Positions 25,651 through 34,313 of a DNA stretch of 64,000 bases are shown here, piece after piece. The stretch spans positions 204,200 through 268,199 of the forward strand of contig JADJLJ010000005.1 of assembly GCA_016710165.1 (NCBI GenBank). Direction: 5' to 3'. Made by a program: the position numbers and the translations under genes. A model generated the notes under the pieces. It saw nothing but the letters and a program-made list of their open reading frames with translations. It had not been told where the DNA came from and ran no database searches. Each line of letters starts with the position of its first letter. Position 1 is the first letter of the stretch. The DNA comes from Chitinophagaceae bacterium (GTDB lineage Bacteria; Bacteroidota; Bacteroidia; Chitinophagales; Chitinophagaceae).

Positions 25651-27060
25651 ATGAAAACAGTTTATTTGTTTATTGGTTTAATAGTCAGCTCAATTTCTTT
25701 CGGGCAGAATGTGCAGGCCCGTTTATCTATGGCTTTAAAAGGATTGGAAAAGGATGGACAGTTCAAACACGCCATCATCAGTTTGTATGTGGTGGATAGT
25801 AAAACAGGCAACGTTGTATTTGATAAAAATTCACAGGTGGGGCTGGCGCCTGCAAGCTGCCAGAAAGTGGTTACAAGCGTGAGTGCATTTGAACTACTGG
25901 GGAAAGACTTCACGTACAAAACAACTATGGGATATAGTGGAAATTTTGACGGGACTTCTTTAAATGGAAATATTCTCTTTACCGGGTATGGAGACCCGAC
26001 CCTGGGAAGCTGGCGATGGGAAAAAACAAAAGAAGAAATGGTAAAACAACAGATCGCAACCGCGTTGAAAAAGAAAAATATTTCCTCGGTCAATGGTAAC
26101 CTGGTCATTGATGAATCGAAGTGGGAAAGCCAGGCTACACCAGGAGGATGGATATGGGAAGATGTTGGGAATTACTACGGCGCCGGAGCCCGGGCGTTGA
26201 ACTGGCATGAAAATCAGTACGACCTTATTTTAAGACCGGGTAAAAAACCGGGCGATTCTGTCGGGATCATTGCTACGGCGCCGCCTTTGGAGGTTTCGGT
26301 ACTGGTAAATGAATTGAAGACTGGCAAGACCGGAAGCGGGGATCAATCCATTATTTACCTGCCTGAAGATGGGTTAATAGGGTATGTAAGGGGAACCATA
26401 CCGGCGGGCAAAGAAACGTTTACTGTTTCAGGTTCCATGCCGGATGCATCCCTCCCGTTTATAAAAATGACAGAAAGCATCCTCGACAGTATAAATATTA
26501 AATTAGGCGGGCGGGCAAAAACAAGCGATCACTATTTTTTAAACAAAGAAAAACTACCGGTTCAGTCGGGGACACTACTTTCAATCGTTTCACCTTCTTT
26601 AGACAGCATCAATTACTGGTTCCTAAAAAAAAGCGTGAACCTGTATGGCGAAGCGTTTGTAAAAACAATTGCGTATGAGAAAAAAGGATTTGGCGCAACG
26701 GATACCGGGCTCAATATCATCAAGAACTTCTGGCAGGAGCGGGGCATTGAAAGATCGGCGTTGAATATCATGGACGGCAGCGGCCTTTCGCCCGCCAACC
26801 GGGTCACCACCCATGCATTGGCCACGGTGATGCAGTATGCCCGGCAGCAAAACTGGTTTGCTTCCTTTTACAATGCCCTGCCCGAAATGAATGGCATTAA
26901 AATGAAGGATGGATATATCGGCGGGGTAAGAAGTTATACCGGCTATGTAAAAAGTAAAACAGGTACTGAATATACTTTTTCCTTCATCGTAAATAATTTC
27001 GACGGCAGCCCCGGGGCAGCCCGGGAAAAAATGTGGAAGCTGCTGGATATTTTAAAGTAA
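25651..27060 (+). CDS. dacB: D-alanyl-D-alanine carboxypeptidase/endopeptidase (PBP4, S13)
   Basis: 469 residues with a signal peptide (IGLIVSSISFGQ). Ser69-Lys72 in LAPASCQKVV is the SxxK catalytic pair; DGSGLSPANRVT carries the SxN-type motif; VKSKTGTEYTFSF is the KTG box. Between them is the large insertion typical of class C low-molecular-weight PBPs. It trims or cuts crosslinks in peptidoglycan in the periplasm and binds beta-lactams. The gene stands alone, ahead of a small membrane protein on the same strand 27 bp later. Confidence 0.9.
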   Translation: MKTVYLFIGLIVSSISFGQNVQARLSMALKGLEKDGQFKHAIISLYVVDSKTGNVVFDKNSQVGLAPASCQKVVTSVSAFELLGKDFTYKTTMGYSGNFDGTSLNGNILFTGYGDPTLGSWRWEKTKEEMVKQQIATALKKKNISSVNGNLVIDESKWESQATPGGWIWEDVGNYYGAGARALNWHENQYDLILRPGKKPGDSVGIIATAPPLEVSVLVNELKTGKTGSGDQSIIYLPEDGLIGYVRGTIPAGKETFTVSGSMPDASLPFIKMTESILDSINIKLGGRAKTSDHYFLNKEKLPVQSGTLLSIVSPSLDSINYWFLKKSVNLYGEAFVKTIAYEKKGFGATDTGLNIIKNFWQERGIERSALNIMDGSGLSPANRVTTHALATVMQYARQQNWFASFYNALPEMNGIKMKDGYIGGVRSYTGYVKSKTGTEYTFSFIVNNFDGSPGAAREKMWKLLDILK

Positions 27061-27087
27061 CTTGAAACATCAACCAAAACCAATCAT

Positions 27088-27537
27088 ATGTCTGAACAGA
27101 ATTTTAAGAATCATTCCAGGTATGTACCCTTTTATCATTTTGTTGCGCCCACGGCCATACTGGCACTGATCGTTGGCTCCTGCATCAATCTATACAAAGC
27201 CTGCAGTAACTGCAGCAGTAATGATCATAGTGGCTTATACAGTGCATCGCTGGTCTGTTTGATGAGTTTTGTGATACTGATCGTTTGGTGGTACAGCCGT
27301 GCTTTTGCATTGAGGGCACAGGACCGGGCCATCCGGGCTGAAGAGAATTTCAGGCATTTTATTGCTACCGGTAAACCGTTAGAAAGCCGCCTGAGCATGA
27401 GCCAGGTCATTGCCCTGCGTTTCGCCGGCGATGATGAATTTGTTGCATTGGCCAAAAGAGCTGCAGAGGAGAACATGCCTGCTAAAGAAATTAAAATGGC
27501 CATTAAAAACTGGAAGGCAGATCATAACAGGGTCTGA
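27088..27537 (+). CDS. Small two-helix membrane protein, DUF6526-like
   Basis: 149 residues. NHSRYVPFYHFVAPTAILALIVGSCINLY is a polar start leading into helix 1, and SASLVCLMSFVILIVWWYS is helix 2. A soluble tail follows with FALRAQDRAIRAEENFRHF and an alpha-helical end (LAKRAAEENMPAKEIKMAI). The N-terminal NHxRYxPxxH and the QDRAIRAEE stretch fit the DUF6526 family of Bacteroidota as I remember it. Function unknown. It follows dacB by 27 bp and may share its mRNA. Confidence 0.65.
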   Translation: MSEQNFKNHSRYVPFYHFVAPTAILALIVGSCINLYKACSNCSSNDHSGLYSASLVCLMSFVILIVWWYSRAFALRAQDRAIRAEENFRHFIATGKPLESRLSMSQVIALRFAGDDEFVALAKRAAEENMPAKEIKMAIKNWKADHNRV

Positions 27538-27636
27538 TGCTCCTGTCCCCAAAAGGAGAACCTGGTAAAATATATTTCTTGTAAAAAACGAAAGGGTTAT
27601 GGCTGAATGGATATAAAGGCTGATCAGGTTATCATA

Positions 27637-27655
27637 CCCTAAAGCCCCTTTAGGG
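27637..27655. repeat. CCCTAAAG-CCC-CTTTAGGG palindrome at the thioesterase 3' end
   Basis: Perfect 8-bp arms with a 3-bp loop, continuing as GGGGTTTGGGGC. On the minus strand its edge, CCAAACCCCTAAAGG, supplies the last codons and the TAA stop of the thioesterase gene. Confidence 0.75.
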
Positions 27656-28069
27656 GTTTGGGGCAAAATATCCAGCCAGTTTATCCTTTAGCTCTTCCGG
27701 CATGGAACAGCGCTTCATTGTCTTTGCATCTGCAAAGAACAACGTGACCACACCGGTATTCAGTAACTCATCCTGCTCATTATAGATCTCTGCATGAAAT
27801 ACGATCTTATGATGCGTAGGCATTTCCTTTAAGGTGGTCTTTACCGTGATGAGATCATCGTATTTGGCGGGCCGCAGGAAACGGCTGTGGATCTCCACCA
27901 CGGGCATGATGATCCCCATTGCTTCTATCTCTTTATACGTATACCCGATCTGCCGGATGGCTTCGGCCCGGCCTATTTCATAGAACTGGGCATAGTGGCC
28001 ATAATATACAATGCCCATCTGGTCGGTGAGGGCGTAATGGATCCGTATCTGGGTTTCGGTTATGAACAT
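27650..28069 (-). CDS. YbgC-type acyl-CoA thioesterase (hot-dog fold)
   Basis: 139 residues. The N-terminal IRIHYALTDQMGIVYYGHYAQFYEIGRAE-type region has the catalytic Asp of the DxxGxVxYxxY pattern (ALTDQMGIVYYGHY). The rest is a single hot-dog fold (GIIMPVVEIHSRFLRPAKYDD, KIVFHAEIYNEQDELLNTG). It hydrolyses acyl-CoA esters; in proteobacteria relatives sit with Tol-Pal genes, but not here. The last residues APNP-stop are encoded by an intergenic palindrome, so the original end may have been different. Confidence 0.83.
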   Translation of the reverse strand: MFITETQIRIHYALTDQMGIVYYGHYAQFYEIGRAEAIRQIGYTYKEIEAMGIIMPVVEIHSRFLRPAKYDDLITVKTTLKEMPTHHKIVFHAEIYNEQDELLNTGVVTLFFADAKTMKRCSMPEELKDKLAGYFAPNP

Positions 28070-28094
28070 GTAAATAAATTATTGAGCGGGGAAT

Positions 28095-28502
28095 CTATTT
28101 GCCGATCATGCTGTCCACGCTGATCCTTCCCGGACCAACAATAAGTAAAACAAGATAACCGGCTATATAAAGCGCTGCCATTTCACCATCCCCAAAAAAC
28201 TTACCATCGTGTGCATCAAAAAGAGCAACGGCCATGGTTACGATCAACGGTATGGTGGCGAGCCTGGTAAATAATCCAAGTACCAGGAACAGGGAGCAGA
28301 AGAATTCAGCAAAAACAACCAATGCCAGGGATAACGTGCCGCCCATGCCCAGGAAACTCATGAATTTATGCTGGTATTCTCCAAAGTGAACGAGTTTATC
28401 GTATCCATGGTTCATCATCAGGATGCCGGCAGCAAGCCGTAAGACCAACATGGCCGCCGTTACTGCCCCGGCTGAATACTTTGCAGAGAGTAATTTTTTC
28501 AT
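28095..28502 (-). CDS. DoxX-family membrane protein
   Basis: 135 residues with four predicted helices: AMLVLRLAAGILMMNHGYDKL, LSLALVVFAEFFCSLFLVLG, RLATIPLIVTMAVALFDAH and MAALYIAGYLVLLIVGPG. The HGYDKLVHFGEYQHKFMSFLG stretch and FAEFFCSLFLVLGLFTRLATI are characteristic of DoxX proteins. These are small inner-membrane proteins, some linked to redox or thiosulfate metabolism, mostly of unknown role. Upstream of the thioesterase gene on the same strand with a 25-bp gap, so probably one transcript. Confidence 0.82.
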   Translation of the reverse strand: MKKLLSAKYSAGAVTAAMLVLRLAAGILMMNHGYDKLVHFGEYQHKFMSFLGMGGTLSLALVVFAEFFCSLFLVLGLFTRLATIPLIVTMAVALFDAHDGKFFGDGEMAALYIAGYLVLLIVGPGRISVDSMIGK

Positions 28503-28653
28503 TTTGTTCTATAAACGGGTTTTTGATTTTTTAATCAACTGTTATAAAAGGCCAAAACAATTTTTATTTATCATTTTATTAACAGCCTTGTAAAAATACA
28601 TTCGTTTTGTTTACATCAGTTATCCACTTATTCACAATCTGTTTGGAACGATG

Positions 28654-28683
28654 TTTGTAACGGTAGCTTAGTAAGTAATTTTG
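28654..28683 (+). promoter_or_regulatory. Full Bacteroidota promoter (-33 TTTG and -7 TAATTTTG)
   Basis: TTTG at 28654-28657, an 18-bp spacer, then TAATTTTG at 28676-28683. It is 11 nt before the TPR gene ATG and is the most complete promoter in the window. Confidence 0.7.
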
Positions 28684-28694
28684 CAGCAGCAAAG

Positions 28695-31600
28695 ATGATC
28701 GAACTCAAAACCATGATAAAACAAAGAATTACATGCCTGTTGCTGGCAACAGCATTTTCCCTATCCGCCCTTTCACAGCCAACGAATGCAGTCACAGACA
28801 CGGAAAAAAAATTCAAAGATGCAAAAGCGCTTTTTGTACAGGAGCAGTTTGCCCTGGCCTACCCGTTGTTTGCTGAACTGAAGGCACAATATCCCGACAA
28901 TACGGTAAGTGACCATACCTACCTCAATGATGATGTGGGTTACTATTACATAGCCTGCCAGCTGAAATTGCAGCAGCCCGTTGCCGAACAACAGGCAAGG
29001 CATTACATCAACGTGGTGAATAATGAGCCACGCAGGCAGTTGATGAGTTACCACCTGGCAAAATTTTATTTTACCAGGGAAGATTTCAGCAATGCCATTA
29101 ATTATTACGAACGGGCAGGACTGGAAAATTTAAGTAATGCCGAGATCGCGGATGCAAAATTTGAAAAAGCATATTGTTATTTCAACCTCAAACAGTTTGA
29201 CCAGGCCAAACCTTTGTTTGATGAGATACACCAGTTACCCGGCAATAAGTATTATATACCCGCCAATTATTACTATGGCTTCATCAGTTATTACGACCGC
29301 CGGTTCAACGAAGCATTGAAGGCATTCAAGCTGGTGGAAACGCAGGAAGCCTATAAGGGAGTGGTACCATACTATATTGCGGAGATCTATTATTTCCAGG
29401 GAAAGAAGGACGAAGCATTGCGGTATGGGGAAAGCGTTCTTGCCCGGCCCGGTGTTTTGTACTATCAGAAAGAGATGAACCTGCTCATTGGCCAGTTGTA
29501 TTTTGAGAAGAAGAACTATAAACGGGCTTTACCACTACTGGAAGCCTATGTGAACAGCAGCGAAAAAGTGAGCAAGGAAGTGATGTATGAGCTGAGCTAT
29601 TGTTATTATGATGCCAACCAGCTGGGCAAAGCCATTGAAGGGTTCAAACAGTTAAGTACCGAACGGGACTCGATGGGGCAGAACAGCATGTACCTGCTGG
29701 GCGACTGTTACTTACGAACCAACCAGAAAGCAAATGCCCGTAATGCATTTCAGTACAGCGTCTACAACAGTTCCAATAAGGTCCAGCAGCAGGTATCACG
29801 GTTCAATTATGCCAAGCTTTCTTACGAACTGGGCTACCAGGACATTGCCCTTAGTGAGATGAAGAAATACCTGCAGGATTATCCAAACAGCGAATACGAT
29901 ACCGAGGCAAAAGAGATACTGGTGAACCTGCTTACCAATACCAACAATTTTGCAGATGCACTGAACCTCTATGAGTCATTTGATAAACCCACGGCCTCCA
30001 TGCAGAAAGCCTATCCGCGTATCCTGTACGGACGGGCAGTGGAACTGATCAATGACCAGCAGGTGAAAAAGGCCGATGAATTGCTGACGAAGATCCTTCA
30101 ACTGCCTGCCTCTCCGGTTACACCCTATGCCAATTTCTGGAAAGGGGAGATCGCTTACCGGAACAACGAATATGACGGGGCGATCAGGTACCTGAACCTT
30201 TACCTGCAGGCAAATGTTCCCGCCCAGGGAGAGGCAAATAATGCGGCTGCCAGGTACAACCTGGGTTATTGCTGGCTGCAAAAAGAGAATTACAAACAGG
30301 CGCTTGGCTTTTTTGAACAGGTGGCAAAAACAGTTTCGGTCACTTCCCCATTCATGGACCAGGATGCGTATGTACGCAGCGCCGACTGCTATTTTATGAA
30401 CAGGGAGTTTGCAAAAGCAAACAGCATGTATGATAACGTGGTGAACAATGCCCTGCCGCAGAGTGATTATGCCATGTTCCAGAAATCACTGATCGCAGGC
30501 GTAAAGAGTTCCTCCGAAAAGATACGGACGCTGAATGCATTGTTAAAGCAATATCCAAAGAGCAATATGGTGCCCGACGTGAACATGGAGATCGCCCTGA
30601 CCTATATTGCCGATGAAAAATTCAACGAGGCGGTTCCTTACCTGAATACACTGATCAGTTCTGCAGAAGCCGGTGGCCTGAAGCCGAAAGCATACTTAAA
30701 ACTTGGTCTGTGCTATTACAACATGAACCGCAATACGGAGGCGCTGGATAATTACCAGGCGCTCATTCAGAAATATCCGCGATCCGCTGAGGCCGATGAA
30801 GCCATGGACATCATGAAGAACATATACGTGGAAACAGGCAGGCCGAACGATTACATAGAAATGATGCGTAAGAATGGAAAGAATATTTCGGTTTCCGAGG
30901 CGGATTCACTCACCTATGCTTCAGCAGAATTAAAATACAATGCAGCCGACTGCAATGCGGCCATTGCCGGGTTTAAGAATTACCTGTCGCAATACCCCAA
31001 CGGTTCGTATGCGCTGGAAGCAAATTATTTCAGCAGTGAATGTTACCTGAAGAGCAAAGACTGGCAGAAGGCCCTGGCCGGTTACGATTATGTGAACAGC
31101 AAAGGCCTGAACCGTTACTTTGAAAAAGCAACCCTGGAAGCAGCCAGGATAAATTATTTTGAACTGAAAGACTATGCTGCGGCAAAAAAATACTTTGAAT
31201 CATTGACCGCCGGCGCCGTGAACCAGGATAATCAACTGGAAGCGTTGAGGGGGCTGGTACGTTGTTATTACCTGCTGAAGGATTATACACTGGCCAACGA
31301 GGCCGCCAATAAACTGCTCACCAGGAAAGGCCTTACTACCGACGACAGGTCGATCGCATTCCTGGTGCTGGGAAAATCGCAGCAGTTGAAGAATGATTGT
31401 GCCGGCGCCATCACATCGTTCAAGTCCTGTGCATCCATCAACAAATCGGCCTGGGGCGCCGAAGCCCGGTTCGAGATCGCCCATTGCCTGTTTACAACGA
31501 ACAATTTCAGCGCTGCTGAAAGATCGGCACTGGCTGTGATCAAAGAAACAGGCTCTTATGATAACTGGGTAACGAAGAGCTATATCCTGCTCGGGGATAT

Positions 31601-31760
31601 TTTCATGCAGCAGAAAGATTATTTCAATGCAAAAGCTACGTACGAAAGCGTGGCTAAAAATGCGGTGATACCCGAACTGAAGCAGGAAGCCCAGCAGAAG
31701 CTTGAAAGGCCATCGAGGAAGAAAAGGCTGTCAGTAAAGTGGGAGGGAATTAGGAGTTAA
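28695..31760 (+). CDS. Large exported tetratricopeptide-repeat protein
   Basis: 1021 residues. Signal peptide LLLATAFSLSALSQ (ATG 28713 is an alternative start). More than fifteen TPR-like units follow, such as AKFYFTREDFSNAINYYERA, KAYLKLGLCYYNMNRNTEAL and LGYCWLQKENYKQALGFFEQ. It is likely a periplasmic or outer-membrane-associated scaffold. The 3' end appears frameshifted: one A is missing at 31705-31707; restoring it changes the tail RPSRKKRLSVKWEGIRS into AIEEEKAVSKVGGN with a stop at 31751-31753, a much more natural end. It is followed 105 bp later by an outer-membrane barrel gene, a pairing suggesting joint action in the envelope. Confidence 0.82.
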   Translation: MIELKTMIKQRITCLLLATAFSLSALSQPTNAVTDTEKKFKDAKALFVQEQFALAYPLFAELKAQYPDNTVSDHTYLNDDVGYYYIACQLKLQQPVAEQQARHYINVVNNEPRRQLMSYHLAKFYFTREDFSNAINYYERAGLENLSNAEIADAKFEKAYCYFNLKQFDQAKPLFDEIHQLPGNKYYIPANYYYGFISYYDRRFNEALKAFKLVETQEAYKGVVPYYIAEIYYFQGKKDEALRYGESVLARPGVLYYQKEMNLLIGQLYFEKKNYKRALPLLEAYVNSSEKVSKEVMYELSYCYYDANQLGKAIEGFKQLSTERDSMGQNSMYLLGDCYLRTNQKANARNAFQYSVYNSSNKVQQQVSRFNYAKLSYELGYQDIALSEMKKYLQDYPNSEYDTEAKEILVNLLTNTNNFADALNLYESFDKPTASMQKAYPRILYGRAVELINDQQVKKADELLTKILQLPASPVTPYANFWKGEIAYRNNEYDGAIRYLNLYLQANVPAQGEANNAAARYNLGYCWLQKENYKQALGFFEQVAKTVSVTSPFMDQDAYVRSADCYFMNREFAKANSMYDNVVNNALPQSDYAMFQKSLIAGVKSSSEKIRTLNALLKQYPKSNMVPDVNMEIALTYIADEKFNEAVPYLNTLISSAEAGGLKPKAYLKLGLCYYNMNRNTEALDNYQALIQKYPRSAEADEAMDIMKNIYVETGRPNDYIEMMRKNGKNISVSEADSLTYASAELKYNAADCNAAIAGFKNYLSQYPNGSYALEANYFSSECYLKSKDWQKALAGYDYVNSKGLNRYFEKATLEAARINYFELKDYAAAKKYFESLTAGAVNQDNQLEALRGLVRCYYLLKDYTLANEAANKLLTRKGLTTDDRSIAFLVLGKSQQLKNDCAGAITSFKSCASINKSAWGAEARFEIAHCLFTTNNFSAAERSALAVIKETGSYDNWVTKSYILLGDIFMQQKDYFNAKATYESVAKNAVIPELKQEAQQKLERPSRKKRLSVKWEGIRS

Positions 31761-31835
31761 GGTTATGAGTTAGGAGTTATGAGTTAGGAGTTATGAGTTA
31801 GGAGTTATGAGTTAGAAGTTAGGAATCGGGAGTTA
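31755..31835. repeat. TTATGAGTTAGGAG tandem array
   Basis: About five copies of a 14-bp word and its variants follow the TPR stop codon directly, in the gap before the barrel gene. Confidence 0.85.
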
Positions 31836-31865
31836 GACCCGGGAGTCTTTCAAAAAACAACAAAA

Positions 31866-33596
31866 ATGAAAATTCTAAATAGGCAAAATTCAATGATCAA
31901 TGTTCAGCAATTAAACCCGCCTGCAGGTGTACAGGTATCGGACCTGGAAAGACACAGGCTCTTTATGGCTTTTTTCCTGTTATTTATTGCCTTCTGCTTA
32001 TTGCCTCTTTTTAGCAGTGCACAAAAAGATACGGTCAAAAAAACGACGACCATTGATATTACTTCATCCTACAAACCCGTTTTGCGGAATGCAGTTAAGT
32101 TGAATTTCTCCGCTTCACACCTGGGCGGCGATACTTCAAGGCCCGTACTTACGTATGATATCCCTGCACAGAATTTATTTTATTCTTACCAGCCCATTCC
32201 ATTAAAGCCACTGGCGCTGGAGCAGGATACCAATTTATACCTGGGGCTGCGGAACTTTGTAAAAGCCGGGTATGGTAATTTCTCTACGCCGTATGTAAGC
32301 GCCGGGTTCAGTTTTGGGGATGGTAAAAAATTCCTGGCGAACGTGTATGCGGATTACATCTCTTCCAAAGGAAAGATCCAGTACCAGGATTACAGCAGGC
32401 TGCACGTAAAAGCGGCGGGCAGTTATTTCCTGCCTAAGAATGAAGTATATGCCGGTGTTGACGTAAGGATGAATGAGAATTTCCTGTACGGATATGATAC
32501 CAGCATGTATAAATATACCCGGAAAGACGTGCGCCAGCAGTTCCAGGACCTATCGTTGAGGGGAGGTATCCGCAATACGGTAACGGGTGAATACGGCATC
32601 AATTATAATCCCAGCCTGCAGGTAAGCAATTTTATAAATGTGAATAAACTGGCAGAAACATCTGTTTTACTTACGGTGCCTGTTGAAAAAGAATTCGGAG
32701 AAGCTTTTACATTCCGGGTGGAAGGAAAGGCAGACATTACCTCTTATACAACAAAAGATGTTTTCCCCAGGATAAAACTCAACAACAATGTGTTCCAGGT
32801 AGGACCATCACTGGTATTCTCCACACCCAGGTTCAGTATCAACGGGGGTATTTTGCCAACCTGGGATAATGGGAATTTCATCTGGCTGCCCAATGTTTAT
32901 GCCGAAGCACAGATCGCTGAAAATATCTTTGCATTCCAGGCGGGATGGGTGGGAAGGCTTACAAAGAATACGTACCGCAACCTGTCGGAGATCAATCCGT
33001 ACCTGAAAACATTCACCGCACAACTGAACACGAAGGAGGTTGAATATTACGGTGGCATCAAAGCAACGCTGGGCAAGCATTTTAACTTTAATGCAAAAGC
33101 GGGATTGGTAACCTATACCAACCTCCCTTTCTTCATCAATGATACGGCAACCGATAATAAATCGTTTGTCATCAGTAACGAGACCGGCGTCCGTAATTTC
33201 CGTGTTCACGGCGACGTGAGCTATATAAACCAGGATAAGTTCACCGTTACAGCCGGTTTAACTTTCAACGGATACACCGGGATGAAAAGGAATGCAAGGG
33301 CATGGAATACGATCCCGATGGAATTCTCCAGTTCTTTACGGTGGTGGGCGCTTAAGCAGGTATTGCTGAAAGCCGATTTCTATGCATTCGGCGGCGGCCA
33401 TTACCTGGATAAGGGAAATGTGAGCAGGGTATTTGCACCGGGTTCCGACTTCAGTGCAGGCATTGAATTTAAGATCAGCAAGATGTTCAGTGCCTGGATG
33501 GATGTGAATAATATTTTCAATACCAAATACCAGCGCTGGCATAATTACGAAGTGTATGGCCTCAACCTGCTGGGTGGCATACGAGTGAATTTTTAA
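31866..33596 (+). CDS. Outer-membrane beta-barrel protein, TonB-receptor-like without plug
   Basis: 576 residues from ATG 31866. The hydrophobic signal AFFLLFIAFCLLPLFSSAQ begins about residue 35, so ATG 31965 may be the true start. The mature N-terminus is KDTVKKTTTIDITSSYKPVLRNAVKLNF. Repeated amphipathic strands follow (AGYGNFSTPYVSAGFSFGDG, FKISKMFSAWMDVNNIFNTK), ending with LLGGIRVNF, a terminal Phe as in outer-membrane barrels. The FSAWMDVNNIFNTKYQRWHNY end matches TonB-dependent receptor C-termini, but there is no plug domain. Probably works with the upstream TPR protein; cargo or partner unknown. Confidence 0.75.
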   Translation: MKILNRQNSMINVQQLNPPAGVQVSDLERHRLFMAFFLLFIAFCLLPLFSSAQKDTVKKTTTIDITSSYKPVLRNAVKLNFSASHLGGDTSRPVLTYDIPAQNLFYSYQPIPLKPLALEQDTNLYLGLRNFVKAGYGNFSTPYVSAGFSFGDGKKFLANVYADYISSKGKIQYQDYSRLHVKAAGSYFLPKNEVYAGVDVRMNENFLYGYDTSMYKYTRKDVRQQFQDLSLRGGIRNTVTGEYGINYNPSLQVSNFINVNKLAETSVLLTVPVEKEFGEAFTFRVEGKADITSYTTKDVFPRIKLNNNVFQVGPSLVFSTPRFSINGGILPTWDNGNFIWLPNVYAEAQIAENIFAFQAGWVGRLTKNTYRNLSEINPYLKTFTAQLNTKEVEYYGGIKATLGKHFNFNAKAGLVTYTNLPFFINDTATDNKSFVISNETGVRNFRVHGDVSYINQDKFTVTAGLTFNGYTGMKRNARAWNTIPMEFSSSLRWWALKQVLLKADFYAFGGGHYLDKGNVSRVFAPGSDFSAGIEFKISKMFSAWMDVNNIFNTKYQRWHNYEVYGLNLLGGIRVNF

Positions 33597-33617
33597 TACC
33601 GTACCCTATATTCGGTC

Positions 33618-33645
33618 CCGGCTGATAACTTCAGCCGGTTTTTTT
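33618..33645 (+). terminator. Rho-independent terminator after the barrel gene
   Basis: CCGGCTGA (33618-33625) and TCAGCCGG (33631-33638) pair perfectly around a 5-nt loop, followed by seven T. Confidence 0.88.
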
Positions 33646-33683
33646 ATGCCCACCGGGTATTTGCCCGGCTCATTCGTAGAGCA

Positions 33684-33691
33684 TATCTTTG
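33684..33691 (+). promoter_or_regulatory. -7 box for the HU-CCDC81 gene
   Basis: TATCTTTG, an exact TAnnTTTG, 15 nt before ATG 33707. It starts upstream of that ATG and overlaps an in-frame TTG at 33689, which rules the TTG out as a start. Confidence 0.6.
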
Positions 33692-33706
33692 TCCCTGCCA
33701 GCTACC

Positions 33707-34306
33707 ATGCATCAACTGATCGCTTCATATCTTTTCCAGTATAAAAATTGCCCGTTGCCGGGCTTTGGTTCTTTGACCATGGTATCAGCCGGTGCAGAAG
33801 CCGATTTCACCAGTCACCTGATCCGTGCTCCCCGGCAGCTCATCCATTTCAGCGATAAAGAAATGAATGCTGCAAACTTTGTGAATTATGTTGCAGGAAA
33901 AATGCATGCAAATGAGCGTGACGTAACTGCATCGCTCAGGGATTTTTCGGCAAGCCTGAAAAATGAGATATCAGCCAACGCAAAAGCAGCACTGCCGGGC
34001 ATTGGTGATTTTTTTGTAGATGAACATGGCAATACCATCTTTGAACAGTCGGCACTGCCGGGGGTTTTCATGCAACCGGTGACAGCCATCCGGGTGATAC
34101 ATCCAAATGCCGAACACAGCATGCTGGTGGGGGATAAGGAGACCACGAACACCATGATGACCGAATATTTTTCGGAGGACGAAGCGGTGAAAGACCGCTG
34201 GTGGGTATGGGCCGTTGTTTTAGGCGTATTGGCCTTGCTGGCCCTGGTCATTTATTTCAGCAATGAGAACAGCGCTTCTCATTTAGGCAACGCCGTTAAA
34301 ATTTAA
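33707..34306 (+). CDS. HU-CCDC81-type protein with a C-terminal membrane helix
   Basis: 199 residues. The N-terminal part MHQLIASYLFQYKNCPLPGFG and a second block, AKAALPGIGDFFVDEHGNTIFEQ, match the paired bacterial HU-CCDC81 domains, distant relatives of HU/IHF. A transmembrane helix (WWVWAVVLGVLALLALVIYF, about 165-184) lies near the C-terminus, so the HU-like part should face the cytoplasm. These proteins are widespread in Bacteroidota; a role tying DNA or cell-division machinery to the membrane is suspected but not shown. The next gene starts 7 bp later. Confidence 0.78.
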   Translation: MHQLIASYLFQYKNCPLPGFGSLTMVSAGAEADFTSHLIRAPRQLIHFSDKEMNAANFVNYVAGKMHANERDVTASLRDFSASLKNEISANAKAALPGIGDFFVDEHGNTIFEQSALPGVFMQPVTAIRVIHPNAEHSMLVGDKETTNTMMTEYFSEDEAVKDRWWVWAVVLGVLALLALVIYFSNENSASHLGNAVKI

Positions 34307-34313
34307 TTCCTGC

